Source: an uncultured Clostridia bacterium
Lineage (GTDB): Bacteria; Bacillota; Clostridia; Christensenellales; Aristaeellaceae
Reading direction: 5' to 3'
Assembly (NCBI GenBank): GCA_934647305.1
Contig: CAKUFI010000062.1
Location: forward strand, 1 to 16,237
DNA: 16,237 nt
Part shown: piece by piece, positions 5,746-12,735 of the stretch
Layout of the letters: the number at the start of each line of letters is the position of its first letter
How positions within the stretch are numbered: the stretch's first letter is position 1
Translations under genes and position numbers: made by a program
The notes under the pieces: model-generated
What the model was told of the DNA's origin: nothing
Database searches by the model: none
The model's input: only the letters and a program-made list of their open reading frames with translations

Positions 5746-7077
5746 TTAGAGGTAATGGTACCGCTTGCGCTGCGTGGCCAGGAAGAGGATGGACAGACCC
5801 AGCGCGAACACCTCGGCGACAGTCATTGCCCACCAGATGCCATCCAGGCCGAAGAGCGCAGGCAGCAGCAGCACGCACAGCGTCTGGAACACCAGCGTGC
5901 GCAGGAAGGAAATCGCGGCCGAAATCACGCCGTTGTTGAGCGCGGTGAAGAACGATGAGGTGAAGATGTTGAAGCCTGCCATCAGGAACGAGAACGCGAA
6001 CAGGCAGAAGGCGTGGCGGGTCATCTCGAACAGCTCCGCGTCGTAGCCCACGAAGATCCGGGCCAGCGGCGCGGCCAGCGCAATTGCCAGCACCGTCAGG
6101 ATCACGCCGCCCGCGCTCATCAGCTTGACGCTCTTGGTCAGCATGTTGCGCAGCTCGGCGTGGTTTTCCGCGCCGTAGTGATAGCCCACGATGGGCGCGC
6201 TGCCGATTGCGTAGCCCACGAAGATAGCCACGAAGATGAACTGCACGTACATCAGCACGCCGTAGGCCGCCACGCCGTTTTCGCCCGCGTAGGCGAGCAG
6301 CTGGAAGTTGTACAGCATGCTGACCAGCGAGCCGGAAATGTTGCTCATCAGCTCGGAGGAGCCGTTGCCGCAGGCCTTGAGGATGGGGCGCAGCTCGAGG
6401 CGCGTCTTGACCAGGCGCAGACGGCTGCTGTTGGGACGCAGGAAGTAGATCAGGGGCAGCGCGCCGCCCACGCACTGGCTCAGGCCGGTCGCGACCGCCG
6501 CGCCCACCACGCCCCACTTAAAGCCCGCGATGAACAGCGCGTCGAGCGCCATGTTGGTCACGCCCGCCGCCACTGTCGCCAGCAGGCCCAGCCGGGGCTT
6601 CTCGGCGGTGATCAGGAAGGACTGGAACACGTTCTGCAGCATGAACGCGATCACGAAGGCGAGCACCGTCCGGCCGTAGCGCACGCAGTCGTCAATCATC
6701 GCGTCGGTCGCGCCCAGCAGGTAGGAGATCGGGCGCATGAAAATCACGCCGATCGCCGTGAGCACCGCGCCGGAAAGCACGGTAATGACAATCATCATCG
6801 AGAAATAGCGGTTTGCGTCCTCCGGCTCCTGCTGGCCCAGCGTCTTGGCCACCAGCGCGCTGCCGCCCGTGCCGATCATGAAGCCCACGCCGCCCAGGAT
6901 CATGATGAACGGCATCACCAGGTTGATTGCGGCGAAGGCGGTCTTGCCCACGAAGTTGGACACGAACAGGCCGTCCACCACGCCGTAGATCGAGGTGAAG
7001 ATCATCATGACGATCGAGGGCAGCACAAATCGAAGCAGTTTTTTGTAGGTAAAGTGATCCGACAGCTGAATGTTTAT
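5746..7077 (-). CDS. MATE-family multidrug efflux transporter, probable ATA start (443 aa)
   Basis: This is an inner-membrane cation-coupled antiporter with about 12 hydrophobic segments. The signature LPSIVMMIFTSIYGVVDGLF is near the N-terminus, and GFMIGTGGSALVAKTLG and VGYAIGSAPIVGYHYGA recur in the two halves. The family N-terminus (NIQLSDHFTYKKLLRF) is encoded upstream of the first in-frame GTG (7026), yet no ATG, GTG or TTG precedes it in frame for at least 20 codons. An ATA at 7075-7077 lies 10 nt after GGAGG and overlaps the MarR stop as ATAA, exactly where an ATGA overlap would be expected. I therefore place the start there. Starting at GTG 7026 would remove 17 conserved residues. 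It forms an operon with the upstream marR-like gene, so it is probably repressed by it and induced by a toxic ligand. Confidence 0.85.
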   Translation of the reverse strand: MNIQLSDHFTYKKLLRFVLPSIVMMIFTSIYGVVDGLFVSNFVGKTAFAAINLVMPFIMILGGVGFMIGTGGSALVAKTLGQQEPEDANRYFSMMIVITVLSGAVLTAIGVIFMRPISYLLGATDAMIDDCVRYGRTVLAFVIAFMLQNVFQSFLITAEKPRLGLLATVAAGVTNMALDALFIAGFKWGVVGAAVATGLSQCVGGALPLIYFLRPNSSRLRLVKTRLELRPILKACGNGSSELMSNISGSLVSMLYNFQLLAYAGENGVAAYGVLMYVQFIFVAIFVGYAIGSAPIVGYHYGAENHAELRNMLTKSVKLMSAGGVILTVLAIALAAPLARIFVGYDAELFEMTRHAFCLFAFSFLMAGFNIFTSSFFTALNNGVISAAISFLRTLVFQTLCVLLLPALFGLDGIWWAMTVAEVFALGLSILFLATQRKRYHYL

Positions 7078-7556
7078 TTTGCTTTTTCCTCCGTTTCCGA
7101 GGGGGTATTCGCGATCATGCGGTTGATTTCTTTCTCCAGGCAGGTCAGGTGCTCCTCGGTCAGACGAACCAGCTCGGCCATTTTTTTCTCGCCCAGGCGA
7201 AAGATGGCCCGCGTTTCGGCCTGATAAACCTGGCCGCCGGTTGCCAGGGCGTAGGCGCGGCCCGTTTCGGTCAGGCGAACCAGCTTGCGCCTGCGATTAT
7301 CCGGCGCGCTCTCGAGCGTCACATAGCCCTTTTTCTGCAGCGTGCGAACTGCGGAATTGATCGTCTGCTTGGTGTACATCCATTCCTCGCACAGATCCTG
7401 CTGCGAATAGCTCCTGCGCTCGTTCAGCAGTACATAAAGCAGCCAGTTTACGCAGTCCGACTGGTTAAAATGCGCGGCCGCGCGGTGATAAAGCGCGTCC
7501 GCCCGGCGCGTCTGCCGGTTGAACTGCTCCAGCAGCTCGCTTCTCTGATCGGCCAT
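7074..7556 (-). CDS. MarR-family transcriptional regulator (160 aa)
   Basis: This is a dimeric winged-helix regulator. SYSQQDLCEEWMYTKQTINSAVRTLQKKGYVTLESAPDNRRRKLVRLTETG covers the HTH (~50-80) and the wing with its DxRRR-type basic tip (~84-92). Terminal helices supply the dimer interface. ATG at 7556 is preceded by GGAGG with 7 nt spacing; the longer frame upstream runs through the promoter. The stop (TAA 7074-7076) overlaps the MATE gene, so both are one operon. A near-palindrome over the -10 box suggests autorepression. Binding of a small hydrophobic effector is typical of the family; the actual ligand is unknown. Confidence 0.88.
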   Translation of the reverse strand: MADQRSELLEQFNRQTRRADALYHRAAAHFNQSDCVNWLLYVLLNERRSYSQQDLCEEWMYTKQTINSAVRTLQKKGYVTLESAPDNRRRKLVRLTETGRAYALATGGQVYQAETRAIFRLGEKKMAELVRLTEEHLTCLEKEINRMIANTPSETEEKAK

Positions 7557-7587
7557 TTTAACCCCTCCATTTTTGCAAACGGGGTCT

Positions 7588-7616
7588 ATTATAGTCTGAT
7601 TTCGGACAAAAGTCAA
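7588..7616 (-). promoter_or_regulatory. Strong promoter of the marR-MATE operon with overlapping operator
   Basis: On the minus strand TTGACT (complement of 7611-7616), a 17-bp spacer, then TATAAT (complement of 7588-7593). CTATAATAG, a 9-bp inverted repeat centred in the -10 box, extends to GACTATAATAGAC with one mismatched pair. This is a likely MarR-type operator for autorepression. Confidence 0.75.
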
Positions 7617-7663
7617 CGCGGGATTCTGTCGCGAAAATGTTATTTTTTACGGACAAAGGGCAT

Positions 7664-7696
7664 AAAAAAAGCCCCGGGGACGGCGCGTCTCCGGGG
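7664..7696 (-). terminator. Rho-independent terminator of the AraC gene
   Basis: CCCCGG/CCGGGG (7691-7696 with 7672-7677) continues as GACG/CGTC (7686-7689 with 7679-7682) around a 3-nt loop, with one C-A mismatch on the minus strand. A seven-U run follows (A-run 7664-7670 on +). It insulates the AraC unit from the marR promoter just downstream. Confidence 0.85.
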
Positions 7697-7715
7697 AGGT
7701 GTGCGGTTCGCTTTT

Positions 7716-8618
7716 TCAGGTTTCACGGCCGTGCGCCTGCCGCCACTGCCTGGGCGAGCAGCCGGCCTCGCGGTGAAAGACGGTGGAGAAGTAGTTCGAG
7801 TCGGCAAAGCCCAGCTGGCTGCCGATTTCCTGCACGCTCAGCTCGGTGTTTTCCAGGTACATTTTCGCCATGCGCACCTTGCCGCGGTTGACGTAGGTGC
7901 GGTAGCTGCAGTGCGCGTAGTGGCGGATGGTGCGGCTTAGATAACTGGTGGAGCAGTTGAACTGGGCGGCGAGCTCCTCAAGGGAGTTGATCTCGTCGTA
8001 GTGACGCTCCAGGTAGCGCCTGATGAGCATGTAGAAGGTCTCGCTGTTGGTGGCGTAGTGCGTCTTTTCCGCGTCGAGATCCTTCAGGTAGATCAGAAGC
8101 AGCGTGAACTGGCTGCACAGGGGCGAAATCAGCGCGCGCATTTCCTGCATCGAGGGCTTTTCGCCGCGCGCGTAGAGCTCGTACAGCCGCTCCAGATCCT
8201 GCCGGTTCAGGCCGTACCGGGCGCAGACCTTTTCAAACTGGGCGGCTCTTTTTTCAGGGTTGCCCCTGTAGCCGCTGATCGACAGGAAGCCCACCGTTTT
8301 CTGCGCGTCGTCGCGGATCGGGAAGACGTATTCGCCCATGCCCATCCAGCAAGTGCCGAAATACGGGCCGTTTTCCGCCTTCGCACGTACCTTGTCCTGC
8401 CGGTCGATGCAGCACTGCCAGATGTCCCAGGTGTGCTTCAGGTACAGGCAGACCGGGTTCTCATGCACGTTGTAGGGCAGGATGCGATCAAAATAGGCCG
8501 GCAGGCGGTTTTCCAGGTGATGGACGGTGATCTGCAGGTGATGGGCGTTTTTCAGGTATTCGATGTAGGTCACGATGTCGTCCAGCAGCGTGTCCACGTG
8601 GCTCTGCGCGTTTGCCAA
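7716..8618 (-). CDS. AraC-family regulator with PocR-type sensor domain (300 aa)
   Basis: The N-terminal ~170 residues resemble the PocR ligand-binding domain: a histidine/cysteine-bearing sensor with CCIDRQDKVRAKAEN, PYFGTCWMGMGEYVFPI and GFLSISGYRG. The C-terminal ~100 residues form the double HTH of AraC regulators: ELAAQFNCSTSYLSRTIRHYAHCSYRTYV for the first motif, and VQEIGSQLGFADSNYFSTVFHREAGCSPRQWR as the conserved second motif. PocR domains sense small polyols such as 1,2-propanediol in known cases; the ligand here is unknown. I chose TTG at 8618, with GGGAGG 8 nt upstream, because the longer frame (to 8672) runs through the promoter's -10 and -35 boxes. It is flanked by its own promoter and terminator, with no obvious target operon next to it. 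Confidence 0.85.
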   Translation of the reverse strand: MANAQSHVDTLLDDIVTYIEYLKNAHHLQITVHHLENRLPAYFDRILPYNVHENPVCLYLKHTWDIWQCCIDRQDKVRAKAENGPYFGTCWMGMGEYVFPIRDDAQKTVGFLSISGYRGNPEKRAAQFEKVCARYGLNRQDLERLYELYARGEKPSMQEMRALISPLCSQFTLLLIYLKDLDAEKTHYATNSETFYMLIRRYLERHYDEINSLEELAAQFNCSTSYLSRTIRHYAHCSYRTYVNRGKVRMAKMYLENTELSVQEIGSQLGFADSNYFSTVFHREAGCSPRQWRQAHGRET

Positions 8619-8642
8619 GTCCCTCGCCTCCCTTGCATGCTT

Positions 8643-8672
8643 ATTGTAACACGCATCGGGGAGGGCGGTCAA
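8643..8672 (-). promoter_or_regulatory. Promoter of the AraC gene
   Basis: On the minus strand TTGACC (complement of 8667-8672), an 18-bp spacer, then TACAAT (complement of 8643-8648), preceded by TGT to give an extended -10 box. It is 25 bp from the chosen TTG start codon. Confidence 0.65.
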
Positions 8673-8675
8673 TAG

Positions 8676-8709
8676 AAAAACCCGCCCGGAACGCGTTGAA
8701 CCGGGTGGA
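8676..8709 (-). terminator. Terminator of the aconitase-isocitrate dehydrogenase operon
   Basis: Nine bases at 8701-8709 pair with 8681-8689 (CCCGG core) with one mismatch and one wobble around an 11-nt loop. A five-U run follows on the minus strand (A-run 8676-8680 on +). It abuts the AraC promoter. Confidence 0.8.
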
Positions 8710-8725
8710 TTTTCAAAGGTTTTTG

Positions 8726-9868
8726 CTACAGCTTCTCGAGTACGTAGTCGCCGAACTGGGCGCAGGTCGCGCCGTCCTTGTGGCCGGTCACGACGACGCG
8801 CTTTTCGGCCTCGCAGGCGGTCAGCGCGGCGGCAAGGCGGTTGGCCTGATCGACGAGCGCGATGTGCCGAAGCAGCATTTCGGCGGCCTTGAGGATGCTG
8901 GCGGGGTTGGCGTAGTCGCCCTCGCCGTCCTCGATCATGCGGGGCGCGGAGCCGTGGATGGCCTCGAACATGGCGTAGGAGGAGCCGATGTTGGCGCTGC
9001 CCGCGGTGCCTACGCCGCCCTGAATCTGCGCGGCCTCGTCGGTGATGATGTCGCCGTAGAGGTTGGGCAGCAGGAAGACCTGAAAGCGGCTGCGGATATC
9101 GGGATTGACCAGGTTGGCGGTCATGATGTCGATGTACCAGTCCTCGGCCTCGACGCCCGGATACTCTGCGGCCACCTCGTGGCAGATGCGGGAGAACATG
9201 CCGTCGGTCTTCTTCATGATATTGGCCTTGGTGACGATGGCGACGCGCGTCTTGCCGTTGTTTCTGGCGTAGTCGAAGGCGGCGCGGGCGATGCGGCGGG
9301 TGCCTGCGTCAGTGGTGACCTTGAAGTCCATGGTCAGCTTGCCGGGCAGCTCGACGCCGCGGCTGCCCAGGGCGTACTCGCCCTCGGTGTTCTCGCGGAA
9401 GAACGTCCAGTCGATGCCCTCGGCGGGCACGCACACCGGCCGCACGTTGGCGTACAGATCCAGCTCGCGGCGCAGCGCGACGTTGGCGCTCTCCAGCGTG
9501 CCGCCCTTGGGGGTGGTGGTCGGGCCCTTGAGCAGCACGTCGCACTGCTTCATGGCGGCCAGCGTGTCCTCGGGCAGGGCGCGGCCCAGAGAGAGGCGGT
9601 TTTCGATGGTCAGGCCGGAGATGGCGCGCAGCTCGACCCGGCCGGAGGCGACGTCGTCCGCCAGCAGCCTGCGAAGCACGCGCTCGGCCTGCTCCATGAT
9701 GATCGGGCCGATGCCGTCGCCGGGCACCAGGCCCACGACGATGCGCTCCGCCTTGGTGAAGTCCTTGGCGGGGGAGGCGGTTTCCATGCGGGTCTGGCGG
9801 CGCAGCTGCTCCTCGAGCAGGGATTTGTAATGCGCGGTCGCTTCCTCAATCAGATGCGTGTAGTCCAT
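8726..9868 (-). CDS. Isocitrate dehydrogenase, isocitrate/isopropylmalate dehydrogenase family (380 aa)
   Basis: This is predicted to decarboxylate isocitrate oxidatively to 2-oxoglutarate. Family motifs are VPGDGIGP (48-55), RENTEGEY (158-165), VTKANIMKKTDGMF (212-225), LPNLYGDIITDEAAQIQGG (268-286, with metal-binding Asp273 and Asp277) and EAIHGSAPR (302-310). The phosphate-loop segment ESANVALRRELDLYANVRPV (126-145) has the Ser-x-Asn of isocitrate enzymes rather than the pattern of isopropylmalate dehydrogenase. The aconitase and Re-citrate synthase neighbours agree. An N-terminal extension of ~40 residues precedes the core. NAD or NADP preference is not certain. ATG at 9868 shares one base with the aconitase stop (TGATG), so the two are translationally coupled. 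GGAGG lies upstream inside the aconitase gene. Confidence 0.87.
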   Translation of the reverse strand: MDYTHLIEEATAHYKSLLEEQLRRQTRMETASPAKDFTKAERIVVGLVPGDGIGPIIMEQAERVLRRLLADDVASGRVELRAISGLTIENRLSLGRALPEDTLAAMKQCDVLLKGPTTTPKGGTLESANVALRRELDLYANVRPVCVPAEGIDWTFFRENTEGEYALGSRGVELPGKLTMDFKVTTDAGTRRIARAAFDYARNNGKTRVAIVTKANIMKKTDGMFSRICHEVAAEYPGVEAEDWYIDIMTANLVNPDIRSRFQVFLLPNLYGDIITDEAAQIQGGVGTAGSANIGSSYAMFEAIHGSAPRMIEDGEGDYANPASILKAAEMLLRHIALVDQANRLAAALTACEAEKRVVVTGHKDGATCAQFGDYVLEKL

Positions 9869-11802
9869 CAGTTCAGCGCCTCCTTCGTGTAGCTGAGCAG
9901 GCCGCCCGCCTTGAGAATGGCCTTCTGGCGGTCGGTAAATGCGCAGACGAGCGGGATTTCGCCGCAGGACGCGTGCAGGGTCATTTCGCCCCTGTCCATG
10001 CCCTCGAAAATGCCGTTGATGGACAGGTTTTCGCCCTGCGTCAGGCGGTCGTAGTCGGCGGGATTTTTGAAGGTCAGCGGCAGGATGCCGGCGTTGATCA
10101 GGTTGGCGATATGGATGCGGGCGAAGCTCTTGGCCACCACCGCGCGCACGCCCAGATACAGGGGCACCAGCGCCGCGTGCTCGCGGGAAGAGCCCTGGCC
10201 GTAGTTCGAGCCGCCCACGATGATGGTCTGTCCGGCCGCCTTGGCGCGGCTGGTGAATTCCTTGTCGCACACGGCGAAGCAGAACTCGGACAGCTTCGGG
10301 ATGTTGGAGCGGTAGGGCAGGATCTTGGAGCCGGCGGGCATGATGTGGTCGGTGGTGATGTTGTCGCCCACCTTCAGGGTCAGGCAGGCGTCGATGCGGT
10401 CGCCGACCGGCCTGACCTGGGGGAATTCCCTGATGTTCGGGCCGCGCAGCACCTCGACCGAATCCGCTTCCTCGGGAGAGGCGGGGGCGAGGACGGCGCT
10501 GTCGTCCACCTTGAAGCAGTCGGGCAGCGTGACCCTGATCTCGTCCAGACCCAGCGTGCGCGGGTCGGTGATCTCGCCGGTCAGCGCGGAGGCCACGGCG
10601 GTCTCGGGCGAGACCAGGTAGACCTTCGCGTCGGCGGTGCCGCTGCGCCCCTCAAAGTTGCGGTTGAAGGTGCGCAGGCTCACCCCGCCTGAATTGGGCG
10701 AGAAGCCCATGCCGATGCAGGGGCCGCAGGCGCACTCCAGCAGCCGCGCGCCCGAGGCGAGGATGTCGGTCAGCGCCTCGCTGCCCGAGAGCATGGTCAG
10801 CACCTGGCGGGAGCCGGGCGACACCGACATGCTGACCGAGGGGGCGATGGTGCGTCCCTTGAGCAGCGCGGCCGCCTTGAGCATGTCGAAGAGCGAGGAG
10901 TTGGTGCAGGAGCCGATGCACACCTGGTCGACCTTCGTGCCCTTCAGGCTGCTGACCGGTACCACCTTGTCGGGCATGTGCGGGCAGGCGATCAGCGGCT
11001 CGAGCGCGGACAGGTCGATATGGATCACGCGGTCGTACTCTGCGTCCGGATCGGGGGCAAGGGGCGTGTAGTCCGCCTCGCGCATCTGCGCGCGGAGGAA
11101 GGCGCGCGTCACCTCGTCGGAGGGAAAGATGGAGCTGGTCGCGCCCAGCTCGGTGCCCATGTTGGTGATGGTGGCGCGCTCGGGCACGGACAGCGACGCG
11201 ATGCCTTCGCCGCCCCACTCGATCACGTGTCCCACGCCGCCCTTGACCGACAGGATGCGCAGCAGCTCGAGGCTCACGTCCTTGGCGGTGACGAACGGAC
11301 GGAGGCGACCGGTGACCTCCACCTTGATGACGCGGGGCATGGTGATGTAGTACGCGCCGCCGCCCATGGCCACGGCCACGTCCATGCCGCCCGCGCCGAA
11401 GGCCAGCATGCCCAGGCCGCCCGCGGTGGGCGTGTGGCTGTCCGAGCCGATCAGCGTCATGCCGGGCACGCCGAAGCGCTCCAGATGCACCTGGTGACAG
11501 ATGCCGTTGCCCGGGCGGGAGAACCATACGCCGTGCTTTTTTGCGACCGACTGGATGTAGCGGTGGTCGTCGGCGTTCTCAAAGCCGGACTGCAGCGTGT
11601 TGTGGTCGACATAGGCCACGGATTTTTTCGTTTTCACGCGCGGAATGCCCATGGACTCGAACTCGAGGTAGGCCATGGTGCCGGTCGCGTCCTGAGTCAG
11701 CGTCTGGTCGATGCGCAGCGCGGCTTCCTCGCCGGGAACCATGCTGCCGCCCACCAGGTGGCTCGCGATAATCTTTTGCGCAAGATTCATGCCCATATTC
11801 AT
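9868..11802 (-). CDS. Aconitate hydratase (644 aa)
   Basis: This [4Fe-4S] enzyme isomerises citrate to isocitrate. The N-terminal domain has DQTLTQDATGTMAYLEFE and SDSHTPTAGGLGMLAFG. The cluster ligands are visible: C299 in CIGSCTNSS, then C359 and C362 in CACGPCIGMG. The C-terminal swivel domain carries DNITTDHIMPAGSKILPYRSN and GGSNYGQGSSREHAAL with the substrate-binding Ser-Arg. At ~640 residues it belongs to the shorter, Aquifex-like aconitase type common in anaerobes, not the ~900-residue AcnA type. Start choice is between ATG 11802 (4 nt after AAAGGA) and ATG 11796 (10 nt after); the latter gives MGMNLAQKI, close to family N-termini. It is coupled downstream to isocitrate dehydrogenase and separated from the GntR gene by a 225-bp gap. 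Confidence 0.93.
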   Translation of the reverse strand: MNMGMNLAQKIIASHLVGGSMVPGEEAALRIDQTLTQDATGTMAYLEFESMGIPRVKTKKSVAYVDHNTLQSGFENADDHRYIQSVAKKHGVWFSRPGNGICHQVHLERFGVPGMTLIGSDSHTPTAGGLGMLAFGAGGMDVAVAMGGGAYYITMPRVIKVEVTGRLRPFVTAKDVSLELLRILSVKGGVGHVIEWGGEGIASLSVPERATITNMGTELGATSSIFPSDEVTRAFLRAQMREADYTPLAPDPDAEYDRVIHIDLSALEPLIACPHMPDKVVPVSSLKGTKVDQVCIGSCTNSSLFDMLKAAALLKGRTIAPSVSMSVSPGSRQVLTMLSGSEALTDILASGARLLECACGPCIGMGFSPNSGGVSLRTFNRNFEGRSGTADAKVYLVSPETAVASALTGEITDPRTLGLDEIRVTLPDCFKVDDSAVLAPASPEEADSVEVLRGPNIREFPQVRPVGDRIDACLTLKVGDNITTDHIMPAGSKILPYRSNIPKLSEFCFAVCDKEFTSRAKAAGQTIIVGGSNYGQGSSREHAALVPLYLGVRAVVAKSFARIHIANLINAGILPLTFKNPADYDRLTQGENLSINGIFEGMDRGEMTLHASCGEIPLVCAFTDRQKAILKAGGLLSYTKEALN

Positions 11803-12027
11803 CCGTTCCTTTCTATAGTGAAAACAGTGAAGGACGCTGTGCTTTGCCTGCCCAAAGGCGGGCGGGTGATGTGCTGATGGTGCGGCCGCAGAACGCAGCG
11901 GGCAATGCCCGCCAAACCTGACAGGCGCGGCGCGCTCTGGCAGGGGAAGAAATCGACCGCTCCGATTTATGGCGGTCGGTTTCGTCGCCCGAACCGGCGG
12001 CAGCAGGTGGCACCGGGCACTGCCCGG
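11803..12027. other. Hairpin-rich gap between the GntR and aconitase genes
   Basis: No gene is seen in this gap. It holds GCGGGC-AAT-GCCCGC (11898-11912), CCGGGC-ACT-GCCCGG (12013-12027, directly after the GntR stop) and a 12-bp stem pairing 11949-11960 with 11972-11983. The two short palindromes share the same architecture, in the manner of REP elements. No clear terminator U-run or promoter for the aconitase gene is present, so read-through from the citrate-synthase promoter with partial attenuation or mRNA processing here is plausible (inference). Confidence 0.45.
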
Positions 12028-12696
12028 CTACTTGAGGTCGGTCTTGTCCAGACTGGCGCGGGCGTTGGCGACGTGCTCGAGCACGGCCTGCGCGCTGCGC
12101 TCGCTGTCGTGGGCGGCCAGCGCCTCGTAGATGGCCAGGTGCTCCTGAAGCGCCTGTACCGCGCGGCTGTGCTTGCGGACAGTGGCCTTGCGGGACTTGG
12201 TCATCTTCTTGTGCAGCGAGCAGAGGGTGTCGGAGAGCGCCTTGCTGCCGCAGCTATTGTAGAGAATCTCGTGGAACTTCGAGTCGAGATTCTTGATCTT
12301 GTCGGAGTTCGCGTCGGTATTGTCGGCCTCCTGCCGCTCGATGTAGAAGCGCTGCAGGTCGAGCGCCTCCTTCATTTCGCGCAGCTGCTCGTCGGTGATG
12401 TTCTTCGCCGCGCGGGCGGCCGCCATGTCCTCGATGCGGCTGCGGATTTCGTACATGTCCTGCATGTCCTCCTTGGAGATGCCCACGACGACCGCGCCGC
12501 GGCCGGTGTCCTCCAGGATGTTCTCCTGCTCCAGGCGGCGAATGGCCTCGCGAACCGGCGTGCGGCTCACGCCCAGCTCCTCGGACAGGCGCAGCTCGCT
12601 GAGCACCTCGCCCCGGGGATACTTGCCCGAGAGGATGTCGCGCTCCAGCAGCTCAAAAATCTGATCGGCGATGGATATGGTTCTGTGGTCTCCCAT
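12028..12696 (-). CDS. FadR-subfamily GntR regulator (222 aa)
   Basis: The N-terminal winged helix is clear: IADQIFELLERDILSGKYPRGEVLSELRLSEELGVSRTPVREAIRRLEQENIL (9-61), with RTPVREAIRRLE as the recognition helix. The remaining ~145 residues are the all-helical FCD ligand domain (EIRSRIEDMAAARAAKNIT; SKFHEILYNSCGSKAL; EHLAIYEALAAHDSERSAQAVLEHV), which in this family often binds a carboxylate with a metal. It lies 39 bp downstream of the Re-citrate synthase gene and upstream of aconitase, so citrate or another TCA acid is a reasonable effector guess. ATG at 12696 has AGGAGG 7 nt upstream. TGTATACA at the cluster promoter is a likely binding site, since FCD-type GntR proteins often recognise TTGTATACAA-like sequences. 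Confidence 0.88.
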   Translation of the reverse strand: MGDHRTISIADQIFELLERDILSGKYPRGEVLSELRLSEELGVSRTPVREAIRRLEQENILEDTGRGAVVVGISKEDMQDMYEIRSRIEDMAAARAAKNITDEQLREMKEALDLQRFYIERQEADNTDANSDKIKNLDSKFHEILYNSCGSKALSDTLCSLHKKMTKSRKATVRKHSRAVQALQEHLAIYEALAAHDSERSAQAVLEHVANARASLDKTDLK

Positions 12697-12735
12697 CGGT
12701 ATGCCTCCTGTGATATCGTACTGCGTCCGTATTGC

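Noticed and set aside
4776..5939. A 387-codon + strand frame opposite the GNAT gene
   Set aside because: It covers a well-supported GNAT gene and its upstream gap, with no motif and no good ribosome binding site.
8726..9868. 3-isopropylmalate dehydrogenase
   Set aside because: The ESANVALR segment is of isocitrate type, and the operon contains aconitase and a citrate synthase-like gene instead of leuC and leuD.
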